Source of the DNA: Paramacrobiotus metropolitanus
Lineage: Eukaryota; Tardigrada; Eutardigrada; Parachela; Macrobiotidae
Direction of reading: 5' to 3'
DNA: 64,000 bases
NCBI RefSeq assembly: GCF_019649055.1
Contig: NW_026570267.1
Coordinates: 372,001 to 436,000 of the forward strand
The position numbers and the translations under genes are program-made. The first letter of the stretch is position 1, and the number at the start of each line of letters is the position of its first letter. Of this stretch, positions 47,701 through 60,301 are shown piece by piece. The notes under the pieces are model-generated. The model did not search any database, had not been told where the DNA came from, and saw nothing but the letters and a program-made list of their open reading frames with translations.

Positions 47701-50700
47701 AAATGCGTGCAAAATTCAGCATACTTTCCAGTTCATACCGCCAAACTAAATCCACTCAGCAATAATCTCAGGGTCAGTTTGTGTGAAACTTTACTGATAT
47801 TTTAACACATGTATTCTTGCAAAAATTGCTTTTGATTCCTTCTCGTGCACTTACTACAGAGTAGAATCAGTTTTACTGCTACGCCAACAGTACATATGAA
47901 AATTATGGTAAAGATAGTGAAATAATTTATCCTATTATTTAAGTCTGTAGTTCATTACGTAACGTTTGAATAACCTACAGTAAAAAAGTGATCTTATAAA
48001 ATTACAAAGTGCGTAGAAAAGAATACCGTATAGTGCATAGTGCACGGCCGGTTTTAATAAAGTGATATTATTAAAGTGACCAGCGCTGCATACTTACGAG
48101 TTACGACTTACGAGTACCTGAATACAGCGCAAGCAGTTTTATGGTTTTGACTTTTGACCAACCACAGTCTGCAAACGATGTCTTAATCAGTGCGATCATC
48201 CTGACAACTGGCTGATCATGAGGAGCCAGCAACGGTCAGTCCCTGCAAGTAATCATTAATGAGATGGTGTTATATCCTAATTCGATCTAATGGGTACGTC
48301 TTGGTGAGCCCCCGGGTTGGCGGGTGTTGATGGGTTGTGTGTATGCGCCCCGGATGCATACGCCTTACACCGTGCACGGGTACAGAAACATGCATTGCAC
48401 AGACAGGCAGAGAGCCGAGGGTCAAGCCAAAGAAGATGTGCGCAACTGACATGACAATCTGACATGTGACAATGGAAGATCCCTGCACCGCGGTTGCTTA
48501 ATCGATCAATGAATTTATCGCCCAAATGACGAGAAAATCAGATGGAGAAATTGACTTCTTAAGACGGCGGCATTTGATTGCAAGCTCCATTTAGTGGACT
48601 TGTTATGTATGCTGGTGTAACGGTTAGCGGCGGTGTGGTGGCGGCGAGGCCCACAAGGAAGAGTGTTGAATGAGCATAAACCGATCATGGCGGATAATGC
48701 GAACAATAATTTACGTTGATGTTAGGGGAGATGCTGATAATATCCGTCCGATTCTACAGCTTCGTCAGTTGAGGAGATAGCCTCGCATCCCACAACCACA
48801 ACTGAAATACGCACATCTACCGTAGCAATACTCGGTTGCGATAGCGAAGATTTCAAAGTCTTGGCATCCGCTCCTGGATATACAAAAAGGAGGAGGACAG
48901 CATGTGCCGTGTTCTTACAATATTAATTCTACATCTTAAGTTTTTAAAATTTACAACAGAAAATTTATTTTACTGTGGAAAACCACTTAACGTAATAAAG
49001 AAAAACAAGTTCGTACGATATCATGCATAATAACCGCATGCAATGGCTGCAAATGCTGCCACGAGCCACACAAGCACTTCCGCATTCTGAAAATACTATT
49101 CTGTAACTGCACGGAAATGCGTGCTCCACCCTTTTGGCTATTTAAATGCTGCTTTAAAATTACAACTATTATCCGAAAGGATTTTGTGACTGAAAATTTT
49201 TATATTCCGCAGTCAATTCAAATTTTCCGCGTGGTTTTCTCGCAACGTGTATGAATTTGTCAAAGGTTAACGGTTAGCGTTGAAGATGTGAAACACAATG
49301 ATGCAGACCAAATCAAAATCCCGTTGTCTCGTTATATTATTCAAGCCATATCAAATGTCTGCCCGATTGTCAGCGCATAGCAAATTGTCCATGTTGTTCT
49401 TCGTGTCTGATGGATTGTTCAGTAGGCGATATGTAGAGATGCTGCTCCCGATTATTTTCTCTCCCCTCTGGACAGTGCAGTGCTCGAGCAGTTTCATGAA
49501 TGAACGCTTTTAAGGAAGCGTGTGTATGGCGTTTTGATCAGAAGATGACTATTAAGTACTTCCTCACACACCGTGAACTGGACAGTGGGCACTGTGCTTC
49601 GGCCTGCTGCAGGTGAGAGAAGGGAAGGCACTACGAGAAACTTGATCACGGTGCCGAAATCCCTCCCTGAGACAATACTGACACACTGGATGCATGGGAA
49701 AAACAGTTTTCATTGAAAGCCAGTACTCGCTATGCGTCACGGGGGGCTAATGAGTAGGGCAGTAGACGGGGTCGTCTTCATGGGGGAAAAATACTGGCGA
49801 AAGCTGCTTGATGCTGGCCGAAAAGCAAGACCCGCGTATTTATTTCCATCATGCACACTGTGTTCAGTACGACACGAAATTGTCCGGGTGTGTACAGCAC
49901 GCTTGCCTAGGTGGCCAACGAATTATGGCAACTGTGTCTGTCTAATTGTTCCAGACAGTTTCCGAAAAGGCTAATTGTAAGACAAATTCGGGCCATCCTA
50001 ATCAATTTGAGTAAACTGTAATTTCCGGGTGTTTATTTTAGCGACAAGGTTTCTCGGCGGCAGAACGTAAAATTAAACTAGCTGCGTTACAGTAATTACG
50101 AATTTCTGGCATACTCGAATTACTGGCTTCTGTTCCTGTACACGAAACATAATACTGCATTAATTTTGACACCATTTGCAAAAAAATTGTAGTAATGTGT
50201 AAATCAACATTTTTAAAGTTCAGCTCTATCGTGGCTTCCTAACGTTCCCAAAACGCGAACTAACTCACCAGCTTGACTTTAACTTCAGTTTTATTAATAA
50301 TTTTCTTGTATCCTGAAAAGGGCATTGTAATGTTGACACACGTGTAGCGTGATGTTGGGTCTGTGCCGGGTTTTGACTGATGGGTCCGGATTGTTTGAAT
50401 ATGACACATCATAAGCGAGATATTTGAACAACAACAAATCGGTTCCTTCAAAACCCAGCCTGTAAAATTTGTCTGTTTACCGGCAGTCGCGCCGCGGTGC
50501 CCCGTCTTCCACGTACCCGTATTGTAAGCAAAGATTACATACACCAACACCCAGTCATCTTCTAATTAATCGCGCAAGCACCTACTGGTTGGCTGATTCA
50601 TTGGAAGTGTATTGAAATATACTAATCTTATCAGATAGCCCTGATTTGCTGTCGACGTAGGAAGGATGAATTTTTGCCGAATATGTGATAGCGTTTGTTG

Positions 50701-51141
50701 ATATTGCAGCCAAACCGCCCGTTGTTGCCAAACTCCGTCCCTTGAATATAACCGAAGGCGCAGAATTGGCTCTTCATTGTCGGACCAAAGGATTTCCCCA
50801 CCCCAGAGTGCTATGGTACAAAGACGGCATCGCTATCCAACACCGCCAGCGGAAATCGTTAGCGATACGTAATCACAGGTAACCTCTTTTGATACTGCCT
50901 CGGCGCATACTGGCACAAACTGCGCAGCACGATCTACCGGTGCATCTGTTGCCGTTGACCTAATTAGCACCTGCAATCGAAACCTTGTTGTGGAATCCTT
51001 ATATTATCATTTGATTGCATAGGCGAATTCACCGTTTGCGGATTAAAAAATCCACTGTAGAAGACGCTGGAAAGTATCGCTGTGTGGCTGTTAATGTGCT
51101 GGGAGCTGCTGAGTCGGAAACGACTGTTACGATAATGTCCG
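44724..51141 (+). CDS. NRG: Neuregulin, shared N-terminal and Ig exons
   Basis: An EGF-family growth factor precursor that would bind ErbB/EGFR-type receptors. Shared exons: 44724-45447, 50710-50878 and 51023-51141, encoding residues 1-338. Residues 41-58 (YFRLVCLLVIVLLDTVMTA region) are a hydrophobic signal or signal-anchor. Next comes the neuregulin-specific N-terminal domain, whose RAYIAPVVVKAWC matches the AYKAPVVVEGKV block of vertebrate NRG2, with KILKGG and later YLLFLQPHNG in the same order. Exons 2-3 form a C2-type Ig domain: GAELALHC (Cys265), RVLWYKDG, then VEDAGKYRC (Cys318). The first exon ends in phase 1 and fits the Ig exon exactly despite a 5.26-kb intron. An in-frame stop lies a short way upstream of the ATG. 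The Ig part ends in phase 1, into which any of three downstream cassettes can splice. Confidence 0.9.
45448..50709 (+). other. Neuregulin intron 1 (5.26 kb)
   Basis: It runs from donor GTGAGT to acceptor TATTGCAG. Apart from one exon-like segment at 46692-46814, the open frames inside (for example 47564-47755, 48270-48525, 49298-49513, 49732-49974) are short with no family resemblance. It is long compared with most introns in the window and may hold enhancers, but no motif was recognised. Confidence 0.6.
46692..46814 (+). CDS. Possible terminal exon with C-terminal membrane anchor
   Basis: A strong acceptor (TTTTCCTTTTGTACCCAG) is followed by 40 codons, DRLDVEESLLKQKTQKTRA then CLILMVLLGGAAACLWLV and TAR-stop. 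A coiled polar segment with one terminal hydrophobic span resembles the end of a tail-anchored protein such as a SNARE. An AATAAA lies near 46973. It cannot be an alternative end of neuregulin, because joining it to exon 1 in phase 1 gives an immediate stop. No upstream exons were found. Confidence 0.3.
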   Translation, partial: DRLDVEESLLKQKTQKTRACLILMVLLGGAAACLWLVTAR

Positions 51142-51453
51142 GTAAGTGCACTGCAAGTGCAAATGCGAAACTCTTCCCACGTACATAACTGCATTTGCGA
51201 AAACGACGCTTGGGGGACTTTTTTACAGAGTTCTTGGTTTTTCGCATCTATGTCTCACGCTTCGCATTTATATCTCCACATGTCTGTTAAATTACTAATA
51301 CACTGTAAATCAATTGAATTTTTACTATGCTTGCTCGAAACATGTGTTCTGCGAAATTTGAGTAAATTCGGCAGTTCTTGATGACCATTTGCCGTTGATT
51401 TAACTGACATGCAAATAATTGTGGTATGTAAATTAAATGTTTTGTGTCTGCAG

Positions 51454-53976
51454 CTCCGGACTCAGATCACTGGATTGTCAAGGGTGTTCCATGCCCTGAG
51501 CGACACTTTTGCCTTAACGGGGGATCTTGTACATTTTATCCTCGAATCAATGCCAGATCCTGCAAGTAAGTTCTCACACGGAGTGAATCATGGGAAAACG
51601 GTCCCTCTGCATGGCTTGTCAGTTTCAAGTTTACTCGTGTGCTCTTGTATTTGTTTGCATGTTGCTATGTACTCGTATGTCTTGGTTTTCTTGGTCAGTT
51701 CGCGCGCGCTTAAACTACTGGGGCTTTGGCACTGCTGCTTTAAAGTTCTGCTGCATTCTGCTGATGCTACGTTCTGACTCACCTTCCTTACATCCTGCAG
51801 TTGATAACATAATATGATTTTTTAAACATTTGTTCAAATGAAATAATAAGTTTAGCTATAAGCAGCTACAATTTTAACATTGACAGATATGTGAGAAATT
51901 TAGTCGTTGTATACGTATTAAATTTCGTATTAATTTTTTACAATTCTAACAGTGAAAGTGACATCTGACAAGTATGCAAAATCCAATAGGCTGGTATTTT
52001 GTAGTTAACATTGCGTGTTCATGGATCAACCATGTCCATTGTTAATATTTTTATCGGTAACGAGATTTTGGATTCCTACAAATATGCAGGTACAACTGCT
52101 TGCTATTGCACTTTTTGATCTGCACACACACTTTGACCTTTCCGTGTACCTTTATCTACCACAGTTGCATTAACCGCTCGCCAATACTTGCATCAGGCAA
52201 TTTTTCACACTGGCATGTTTCACTACTTCCTAACCCTATCTTCCTTCGTCTAACCAACACACCTATTTAACCCAAAATTCTTCGAATCTTCGAAACTATT
52301 CTTAGCTGCACATGTTAAAGTTCGCTGCGTCAAATCGCTGAGATTATCGCCAACTTTTCAGGTGTCCAGTAGGGTTCCATGGGACCCGGTGTGAACGCAC
52401 CAGTCTTTCAGATGAGACATTCTTTCTTACGGTTCGGAGGCGTAAAAGTATGTAGATGATAATCACACACTTGTTGTAACAAAAAGAGCAATTAAATCCT
52501 AGCTTTTACTTCTTCGGTAATTTATGTTTTGCTCATAAATTTCGAAACCGGTAATTTACAGATTTTAAAGCCATGATATATATATTCAGGCAAACAAAGA
52601 AACTATGCGCGTGCGCGAAGCTTCTTATACGTCTGCAAAATTCGCTTATTATATAAAGCCGTATCAGCGTGCTAGAGTACGATACTGCTACTGCTTAAGC
52701 GTGAGCCAATTTTTTTGCGCTCGTGCAAGGTTTTTGAATTTCTGTGAACTAAAAATTTACTAGTACTTGCATTAAGTAAGTAAAATTTACTAGTACTTGC
52801 ATTTCTTTCTTTCAGTTGCACCGTCGGTTTTGAGGGCGCGCGGTGCGAATTAAAGGGTGGATTTACGATGGAATTAAAAGAACGATGTGAGTACAGACGC
52901 ATGTGCATTGTTAACTTCTGCCTTTAATTCTAATTAATCTTTTTGTGATAGTCTTGTACATTCCAGTGAAATCAAATTCCTAGTTATCTGTTTGCAGCAG
53001 CCGGGGCCGGAGCTTTAGAAGTGTGTGCCTATCTTACCGTAATCACCAATCTTCTCTGTATTATTCTCCTCCTCATTTTACTCTGCTTCGCCTATCGATA
53101 TTTACAAACAACGAAAAAGGATGTGCCTCGAAATAATGCGTAAGTGCAATATTAATTACGCGTGTCTGCTTTAATTAGCTTAACACTATGTAACGAGTAA
53201 TATTGGTTTTCAGTTCAGAACGATCGAGAAATCCAGACAGAACAGCTGCTGCAACGCCGTCCAATGGTTCAGAAAGTTTTTGCACACAATGTCAGTCTGT
53301 CACCGAATCCAGCAGGACCAGTACGATCCATCAGACTCAGGTCAGAAAAACCGAAGCATAAATCCAGATTAGCATTTAGCTGCTTATCATATTGAAAAAC
53401 ATCAGTTGTGTGTGGGCAGCTGAAAATTAATTGTGTAATTTTTCTGTACGCTTGTTTTGTAATGGGTTCTTATTAAAATTGCGACAACAATGTTACTTGT
53501 TTTTTTAGAGTACCGGCATCTGTATATGTATATGCTACGGCTTAAAATTTTATTTAATGATTTTATATGCTAAGCGATAAATGTATAGTTTTATATACTA
53601 AGCGAAAAATGTACAGCTTTACTATTGATTTTAGGCTGATGAGCGACAGACTTTGCTGACCGTTCACACGGAAAAGCACACTTCGCGATCGGGACCGTCA
53701 CGACCAGTCCGCCCGCACCGGAATTCCCAGTTCGACATTCCGGCCCGCAACGGGAGTACCGTGGCCACATGCAATCATCAGCATGTTAACCACACATCCG
53801 CTGATCGCAGCATCCCGCGGTCGGCCGACGGTCAACGCTGGGTCTGGCCACCAGCCGATCCTACAAAGGTCACCACCACCTCCACCTCCCTGGTTCCGCC
53901 GGAAACGCTGGTCGCCATGCAGATTGATCAGTGTGTACAGCGGCGCGTCTCGGTAGCGGAAGTCAGGACGGCATGA
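51454..53976 (+). CDS. NRG: Neuregulin cassette A: EGF, transmembrane, cytoplasmic tail
   Basis: Exons: 51454-51565 (EGF first part), 52816-52886 (EGF second part), 52998-53139 (membrane), 53214-53340 and 53635-53976 (tail). Spliced to the shared exons they give 601 aa. The EGF has all six cysteines: PC, FC in HFCLNGGSC, RSC, then NC and RC in TVGFEGARC. A juxtamembrane KGGFTMELKER follows, then the span VCAYLTVITNLLCIILLLIL ending CFAYRY. The tail is about 170 residues, Ser/Thr/Pro/Arg-rich, with no enzymatic domain. Exon phases are 1-2, 2-1, 1-2, 2-0, 0-stop. The stop is TGA at 53974-53976, and AATAAA lies at 54384. Confidence 0.88.
52752..52803 (+). repeat. Direct repeat, period 30 bp, two copies
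   Basis: AAATTTACTAGTACTTGCAT occurs at 52753 and again at 52783, directly before the polypyrimidine tract and acceptor of the second EGF exon of cassette A (52816). Its position in the branch-point region is notable, though it may be simple slippage. Confidence 0.7.
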
Positions 53977-54383
53977 ATTATGGAAAGAGGCAAAAACTGC
54001 TGAAATGGAAACCGCTATGTTTCGTTCTCTTCATACTCCGTCCCGCGTTCATCTGTCATTGTCTGCCGAGAAGGAACTGTTTGCGAGCGGCACGGCCACC
54101 GTTTTTGGTACCAAATTCCCGGTGAATATGGATATGTAGCTGACAATCAAAGCAATAGCACAAGTTATTTATATTTAACCAGAAAAGATTTGTGGAGTTG
54201 TTAAGATGTTTTTCGCGTTCTTCTCTGTTCTTTTTGCATTATGGATCTCTTTCTCAATGTCCATGACAGCATTGATGGTGTTTGCATTATTGTAAAATTT
54301 ATGCACTCGGGTGTACAATACAAAAACGCCGCCGACACAATGAAATTCGGCTATGCATTTATGCATTTTGTGAACGGTACATG

Positions 54384-54389
54384 AATAAA
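54384..54389 (+). promoter_or_regulatory. Poly(A) signal for neuregulin cassette A
   Basis: AATAAA lies 407 bp beyond the cassette A stop. Cleavage here would prevent use of cassettes B and C. Confidence 0.45.
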
Positions 54390-55382
54390 AAATGACAAAT
54401 TTGTGTATGCAGTGTTCGCCTACAGTATACTCGTAATATAACAGCGATTGTGGCGCGTCTATCCGAAGTTATCAGTAGCTCATTGATTACCGCACTTTGC
54501 AGATTTACGAAAAACCTAATTCTACGTTTTCTGACGAAATTCGATGTGAATGCGGGGTCATTCTGATCGCATGCATTGTGAACGTAAAACTAAATGAAAA
54601 CCATAAATACATGCGCTTATCAACAATACAACATTATCCAGGTGACCCAAAAATATGAAAAATAAAATACGTAATTGAGCCGATATGGTTTCATTTCGTA
54701 TTTAGCATCTCTGCAGATTATTTTGATTACACAGATATGTGCAAATCGCTACCGGTGTGGTCACCTGCGGCATACTCTTACAATTCTGACAGTTTTGAAA
54801 TGTCGCGCTACTTTTCTGGATGCAGTAGCGGTTATCGTGCGATACCTAGGCCTGTAAAATAAATAATTGTGATCCATATTTATTACGTTACTCATAAATA
54901 ATCATACAATCGGCTTCGCGGCTTGATTGGCAATCTAATCTCACAGACAGCGTGGTGTGGCTTACCGCGCTGCATCACACAGGTGTGTTATATTTTGGTT
55001 AGCAAAGCATGCCGGATGATTGCTGCAACTGCGCTTGCTATACTTAAACTTGTGATTTCAACTTTCAGTTTTTACCAGTCTGCTCTTCACATTTACTAAA
55101 ATTGACGTTTTAATGTTTTAATTCAAAGTCTATTTTCTCTCTGGTACAATTACATGAGACATGAGTTTGTCTGTCTGATGGCAACAACGTCGACAAGTAC
55201 GGGTAGTGGATTTCACATGTATACGTACAAACTTGACTGGCCAATTTTAAAATAGTCGGCTGCTTTGTGCTTACTTTTTTGGTCCATTCGATCAGAAAAT
55301 TTTAAAATAATCAGATTCCTGTGAGCTGTGCTCCGCATCGGGTGACCTCACGTTGAGAAATTTCCGTTTTCTAAGCCTTTAG

Positions 55383-55432
55383 TGCCAGAATCTCCAATCG
55401 TGGAAAGCCGATTCCCGCAGACAAAATGACGA
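55383..55432 (+). other. Exon-like 50-bp segment between cassettes
   Basis: It is flanked by a pyrimidine-rich acceptor ending CCTTTAG and a consensus GTAAGT donor. Joined to the Ig exon in phase 1, it reads 15 codons and then hits TGA, and its length is not a multiple of three. If spliced it would truncate the ligand before the EGF domain. It may simply be a chance pair of sites. Confidence 0.25.
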
Positions 55433-55778
55433 GTAAGTTCACTGTTTTCGGAGTTCGGATCCGCATTTTTGAATAAAGCCTGATGACGGCGGATTGCCCT
55501 TTCTCCGTTTTAATTTCGCTTTTTCCCTTTTCTTAATTTAGTAATAAGACTATTCTTTCCGCAAGTATATTCGGAATAGAATAAAATAATGTCGTGTTAC
55601 AGTCATGTGTTTACAGTTAATGTATCTGAATATTATCGTACTGTTTGAATTTTATGCTGCCCAAATATTGCGAATAACATTTCTTTGAATCGGTCAATAT
55701 TAGAAAATTAATAAGCCTCCCAAATACACATAATACATATAAATAAGGTCTGCCTACATTGGTCTGCATATTTTTCAG

Positions 55779-57635
55779 CTGCAGAAAACTGGATCAGGCA
55801 TGGGATTTTATGTTTGGAGCGTTACTACTGTTTAAATGAAGGAATCTGTACATACCAATATCACAATGCTGCGGAAAAATTCATGTGGTGCAAGTAAGTA
55901 TATTTGTACATGCAACATACACTTTTAGGCATGCCTAAAACAGTAGAATATTTTGAAAGTTATAGAAATTAACACCCGTTGAATAACACATTATAATCCA
56001 GTAACAAACTTTTATCTGTACTGCAGCATGCGTGCCTAAGCATCGGATCACTTGTAAATGGGTTTAGAAAACGATTAGAATAAAACTACTGATCAACAGT
56101 TTTGTGTATGTTAATACATAATACTGCGATTGTGCTTTGCTCTTGAAACGCAAAATTAACAGTTATGCAAATACGCACTATATATGTAATCACCGCATGT
56201 TATTAAGCTCGAATGGTTATCAGACCTGTATTCAGTGCTTCAAATCAAATTAAAATGTGTCAGTGCAGTTACAATAATCTCCTTTTTTTCAGCTGTACAA
56301 ATGGATTTGAAGGTGCTCGATGCGAACTACAAACCGGCGAAAGTAGTGAACAACGAGGTACTCGAGACAACGTTTGCAAAGACCATTTGTGACCGATCCT
56401 CGATATTCTATAAGCAGAAAGAAGGTTTCGAACGAAATGTTTAACTGCAGAATGCAGAACTACCATACAGTAATTAATTCTATCATTTAATATGAGATGG
56501 TCAAGCACCCGACAATCACCGGCATACCCAATGCGTACGAGTACAGCACTCGTACATAAAAGAAAAATATGCGAGTACTATCTGCAAACTTAAAATTGTT
56601 TTGCTTTTACTGAGCTCAGAACAAGAGTATATATGGCAAGGAGAAAAACTATTTAAGTTTTCAATTATTAAAACGTGCCTGTGTCACATAAATATTGGCA
56701 ATATTGTAAGCAAACTTTATACTTCATATACAAATAGTATGAAGTTGTGATGGAATTTTTGACTTATCATGAACGTTGTATTGCAGTTGTTGGAGCTGGT
56801 TACCGTTTTTTTCTCGCCTTAATCTTCCTTTTTCTCATTATCCTTGTTGTCATCTTATTGTGCGTATTGTACCGGTACTGGAAAGCAGGAAAGTGTGTTC
56901 CATCAAACAGCGAGTATGTGAACTGCTCTCTATTTAGCGAGATGGCTTCTCTTAATTTTCAACATATGCGGTTTTTCAGATCCCCTCAGAATATGTCCCC
57001 AGAAGCAAAAGCGCCGACTGCAAACTCATACCACTCTGGGATCACCGGTCCCCGGGCGATTGTGGTACAAAAACATTGCATTCAAAATTCGTTTAGTTCT
57101 AGTTTTTGTGCGTTGCTTTGAAATTTTGTAGTACTTCGATAAATACTCGTATGTGCATGACTGCATTATATTATACGCCATACGGTATGCAACACGCAGT
57201 TTGTGTGCAGCTTTTCGCTTTTATAACTACTTTGTACCCATATTGGTGTTATTATTCATATGCAATTCTTGCCTAATTTTATTTTAGGATGAAGAAAAGG
57301 AATCTCTTTTGTCCGAAACAGTAGCTGCCGCAGTGCCGGCCCCTGTTCAGCGATCGACATCATGCCCTTTACCTTCCCTGCTGCAGCACAGCCCGATTTG
57401 GACGGACCAGCCTACAAAATCTGGAAATCTTGCGTCCGATTGTGATAAAGATCGTATTGAAGTGCACAACTGCTCTAATAAGTCTTGCGATCATAATCTC
57501 ACGCTACTGAAATTAAAAAATACGGCGTGGAAGGTAGCCGGTCATCCGGAACATGTAAGCTCACCACCCGATACTGTTTTGACCATCGAGATGGATACCA
57601 TTGTAACGGAACAACAAATTTCAACACCTAGCTGA
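55779..57635 (+). CDS. NRG: Neuregulin cassette B: EGF, transmembrane, cytoplasmic tail
   Basis: Exons: 55779-55893 and 56293-56357 (EGF), 56787-56913 (membrane), 56980-57064 and 57288-57635 (tail). Joined to the shared exons they give 583 aa. The EGF keeps six cysteines (LC, YC in YYCLNEGIC, WC, NC, RC in TNGFEGARC), but the loop between Cys3 and Cys4 is one residue longer than in A, and the LNGG motif is LNEG. The span is FLALIFLFLIILVVILLCVL, then a YRYWKAGK stop-transfer. Phases match cassette A exactly at every junction. The 66-bp intron 56914-56979 is in frame and could be retained. The donor at 57065 (GTG/GTACAA) is the weakest choice; without it the frame ends at 57119. The tail includes Cys-rich CSNKSCDHN and an acidic C-terminus. 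Confidence 0.84.
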
Positions 57636-60301
57636 AGTCGAGATCGAATATGACGGCCTGGATGTACTCGTGTAATAATTAACTTAGCACGACTTTTTGT
57701 TAGTGTTAACTTAGTTGGCCTTTTGCATTTGTCACCTGCCCTTCAAGCACGTTTTTTGTTATTTATTTCGCTGTATGTTCATTTTACTGCACGGTGTGTC
57801 AAATTCTGCATATTTGTTTATAAGTTGTTAGAATGTTTGCGCTTATGAAAAACAAAAAAACCTGGCTTGACAGCATTGTATCTGATCGATAGTGAGTTCT
57901 TACGTAGTTTGAGAAAAATGCTCGATTTTGCGTGAAGGCACATAAATGATCACAACAAGGTGTGACACTTGCTCTACAACATGAAACAAGGTCAATATTG
58001 TGCAAAGTTTATTCTCTCATTTAAAATTAAATATTTTGAATAGAACGGAGGTTTTCAACTTGTTTACACCTAAACTAAAACTGCAGTATTAAGCATAAGC
58101 AAGTTAAGAAAATTGGCAAGATACGTACACACCACTGTGACACCAGAAACTGGAAAAAATTTCTTCGCCTGCAATCTGTGCATTTGGATGGGCTTACTAG
58201 GAAATAATGCGCTATCATAGAATTCGAAAATTTGCTATATGAAGCCTATCACGTATATATACACGTAGTTGGTGATAAGAATTTAATTCTCCCGCATTCC
58301 ATGGACGTAATCATATCTTACAACCCGAAGCGCTAAAATTACGGAGTGTCTTCCGGTTCGAGCTGAGATTTCTCACCATGGATTGCGTGCTTCTGTAGTA
58401 ACGTGCAACTGTACATCAAATTTGAAGAAGGAATTAGAACCTCGAAAGAAGATAATTATTTTTTAACAAAATGATGAGTAAAAAGTGAAAGCGATGCAAG
58501 CACGTGCAATGAAAAGCTAATTTTGCATTTGCTTGTGTTAAGCCGTACAAATTTTCGTATACTGCGTATGCGCATGCATTGTTTGAAAATGTGGACAATG
58601 GGACATGCGCTTTAGTGGCTTATCTAATGTAAATAAAAGTACATATATGCACATGCAGTTATTGTTCGAATGCTCATATACTCTGTAGAGACTAACGCAT
58701 TAAATAAAGCCTAAAGGTCAATTTTGCGTTATTAATTGCTTGATACCTATATGTAATTGTGGAGTTTGGTATATATGTAGTATGGAATACACTCAATGGA
58801 ATTTGTGGTAAACTATCATACCGGCCACATCAAAGGTCTATTGTGCTAGATTGTTCAAACAAATATTTTATCAGGGTTTACTCATTCGATATTACATCCG
58901 CATTTTCCATTTGATTACAGTGGAGCCGTGTCGTAAAGTGGGCACTGCTAAATGCTTATATACCAACACCTCATTTGCTATTATGACGCAAATTTAATAT
59001 TGAACTCGAAACGTTTAGGTTGGGTCAGTTTGCCCAACACCCGAGTTATTTGTTTTATTAGCGTGCAGGCGATCTTGACTTTTATTTGTCTTCCTTGCAT
59101 ATTGGCGCACGTGAATCGCGCTTTCTTGTTATTCGGCGCAAACATTTATTATAAATTTGTATCAAACGGTGACGTTGAAAATATGTGATGCCGATTGAGT
59201 TTTTGTTGCTATAATAGTATGTGGTACTGTTTAATTCGTTGATCAGAATTGGCCACTACTCTATAGTTTGCATCTTGTTGCTTAATTCTGCGCTATATTT
59301 GTTCTTTGTCCACTCACATATCCACCACAACTGGATGCTGTGCTATAGTAAACATCTGTAACTGGTTTCTGAAGATATTGCATTAATTACGGTATCTGAG
59401 AGTTGCACAGTGCATGGTTATCAGGATGTATTCGATTCTACTAATTTTGATGGACATTTTCGACACTGGATCGCGTGATCAAATATGAACTTCATTGCTT
59501 TATTGTAACTTGTCTTTTCGGAAACACCGAGTTTTAATCTGTCCATGTTGATATTGTACGGAAGATGACATTTCCTTGAACCGGAAGCTGGAAAACCATT
59601 CGAAACATTGTTAAGGTACCGATGTAATTCAAGTATTCGAAGAATATTGCTGCTTTTCTGCATTTATGTAACCCAGTATACACATGAACGTGAATATTAA
59701 AGAAATAATTTATCCTTTATACGAAAACAGCATTTGGTGATTGTTTTTTTCCGCTACTACTAATTTATGGAATGTTTCCCTAAATTAAAAAAAAGCACAA
59801 ATGGGACTTGCTTTTAAATCATACACGATCGAAAGCGTGGTAAATGGCAATCCGGACTGTGCTAACAGAACGGAAGAGTATCGATTTTCGGATGTTTTTC
59901 TCATTGTTTGGATTTTTCAGATTATTCTCACGCTTATTCGTGTTGCCTTCTATTCGCGTAGTCGCAACATTATACTGCTTGCTGCAATGGATACGTCTCC
60001 AGGTAGGATGTTTCGTGATCATGTAAATGTTCGTTTTACATAATAAGGAATGTATTCCGCGTTTATTGTCAGCTATTCGGTAATGTTTACAACTATGACA
60101 GTACTCCTACCGAATCAATACATAAGCACGCTCTGCAACAACTGACTTGTGAGTTTTGCAGTCGGATGCGAATAAATTCACCATTCGAGACTTTGTTTGT
60201 TCTATCGATATTCCAAAAATGACATATTACGATCTATCCTCATAAGAAACTAAAAATGAAATGTTGATGATTGACCAACCGTTTTCTAAACCTTTTGCTA
60301 G
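57636..60301 (+). other. Spacer between neuregulin cassettes B and C
   Basis: It contains an AT-rich 3' UTR for cassette B, with the first convincing AATAAA only at 58703. An open frame at 59801-60043 has a hydrophobic segment (FLIVWIFQIILTLI) but no EGF motif and no clear splice phase, so it is not called. Confidence 0.5.

Larger units (their letters stand above)
53977..55778 (+). other. Spacer between neuregulin cassettes A and B
   Basis: It contains the cassette A 3' UTR and poly(A) signal, and a 50-bp exon-like segment at 55383-55432. No EGF or membrane exon was found. Confidence 0.55.

Noticed and set aside
56235-56444. 69-codon frame over the second EGF exon of cassette B
   Set aside because: It is a different frame from the EGF. 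The correct frame gives the six-cysteine ending GFEGARC with matching phases.
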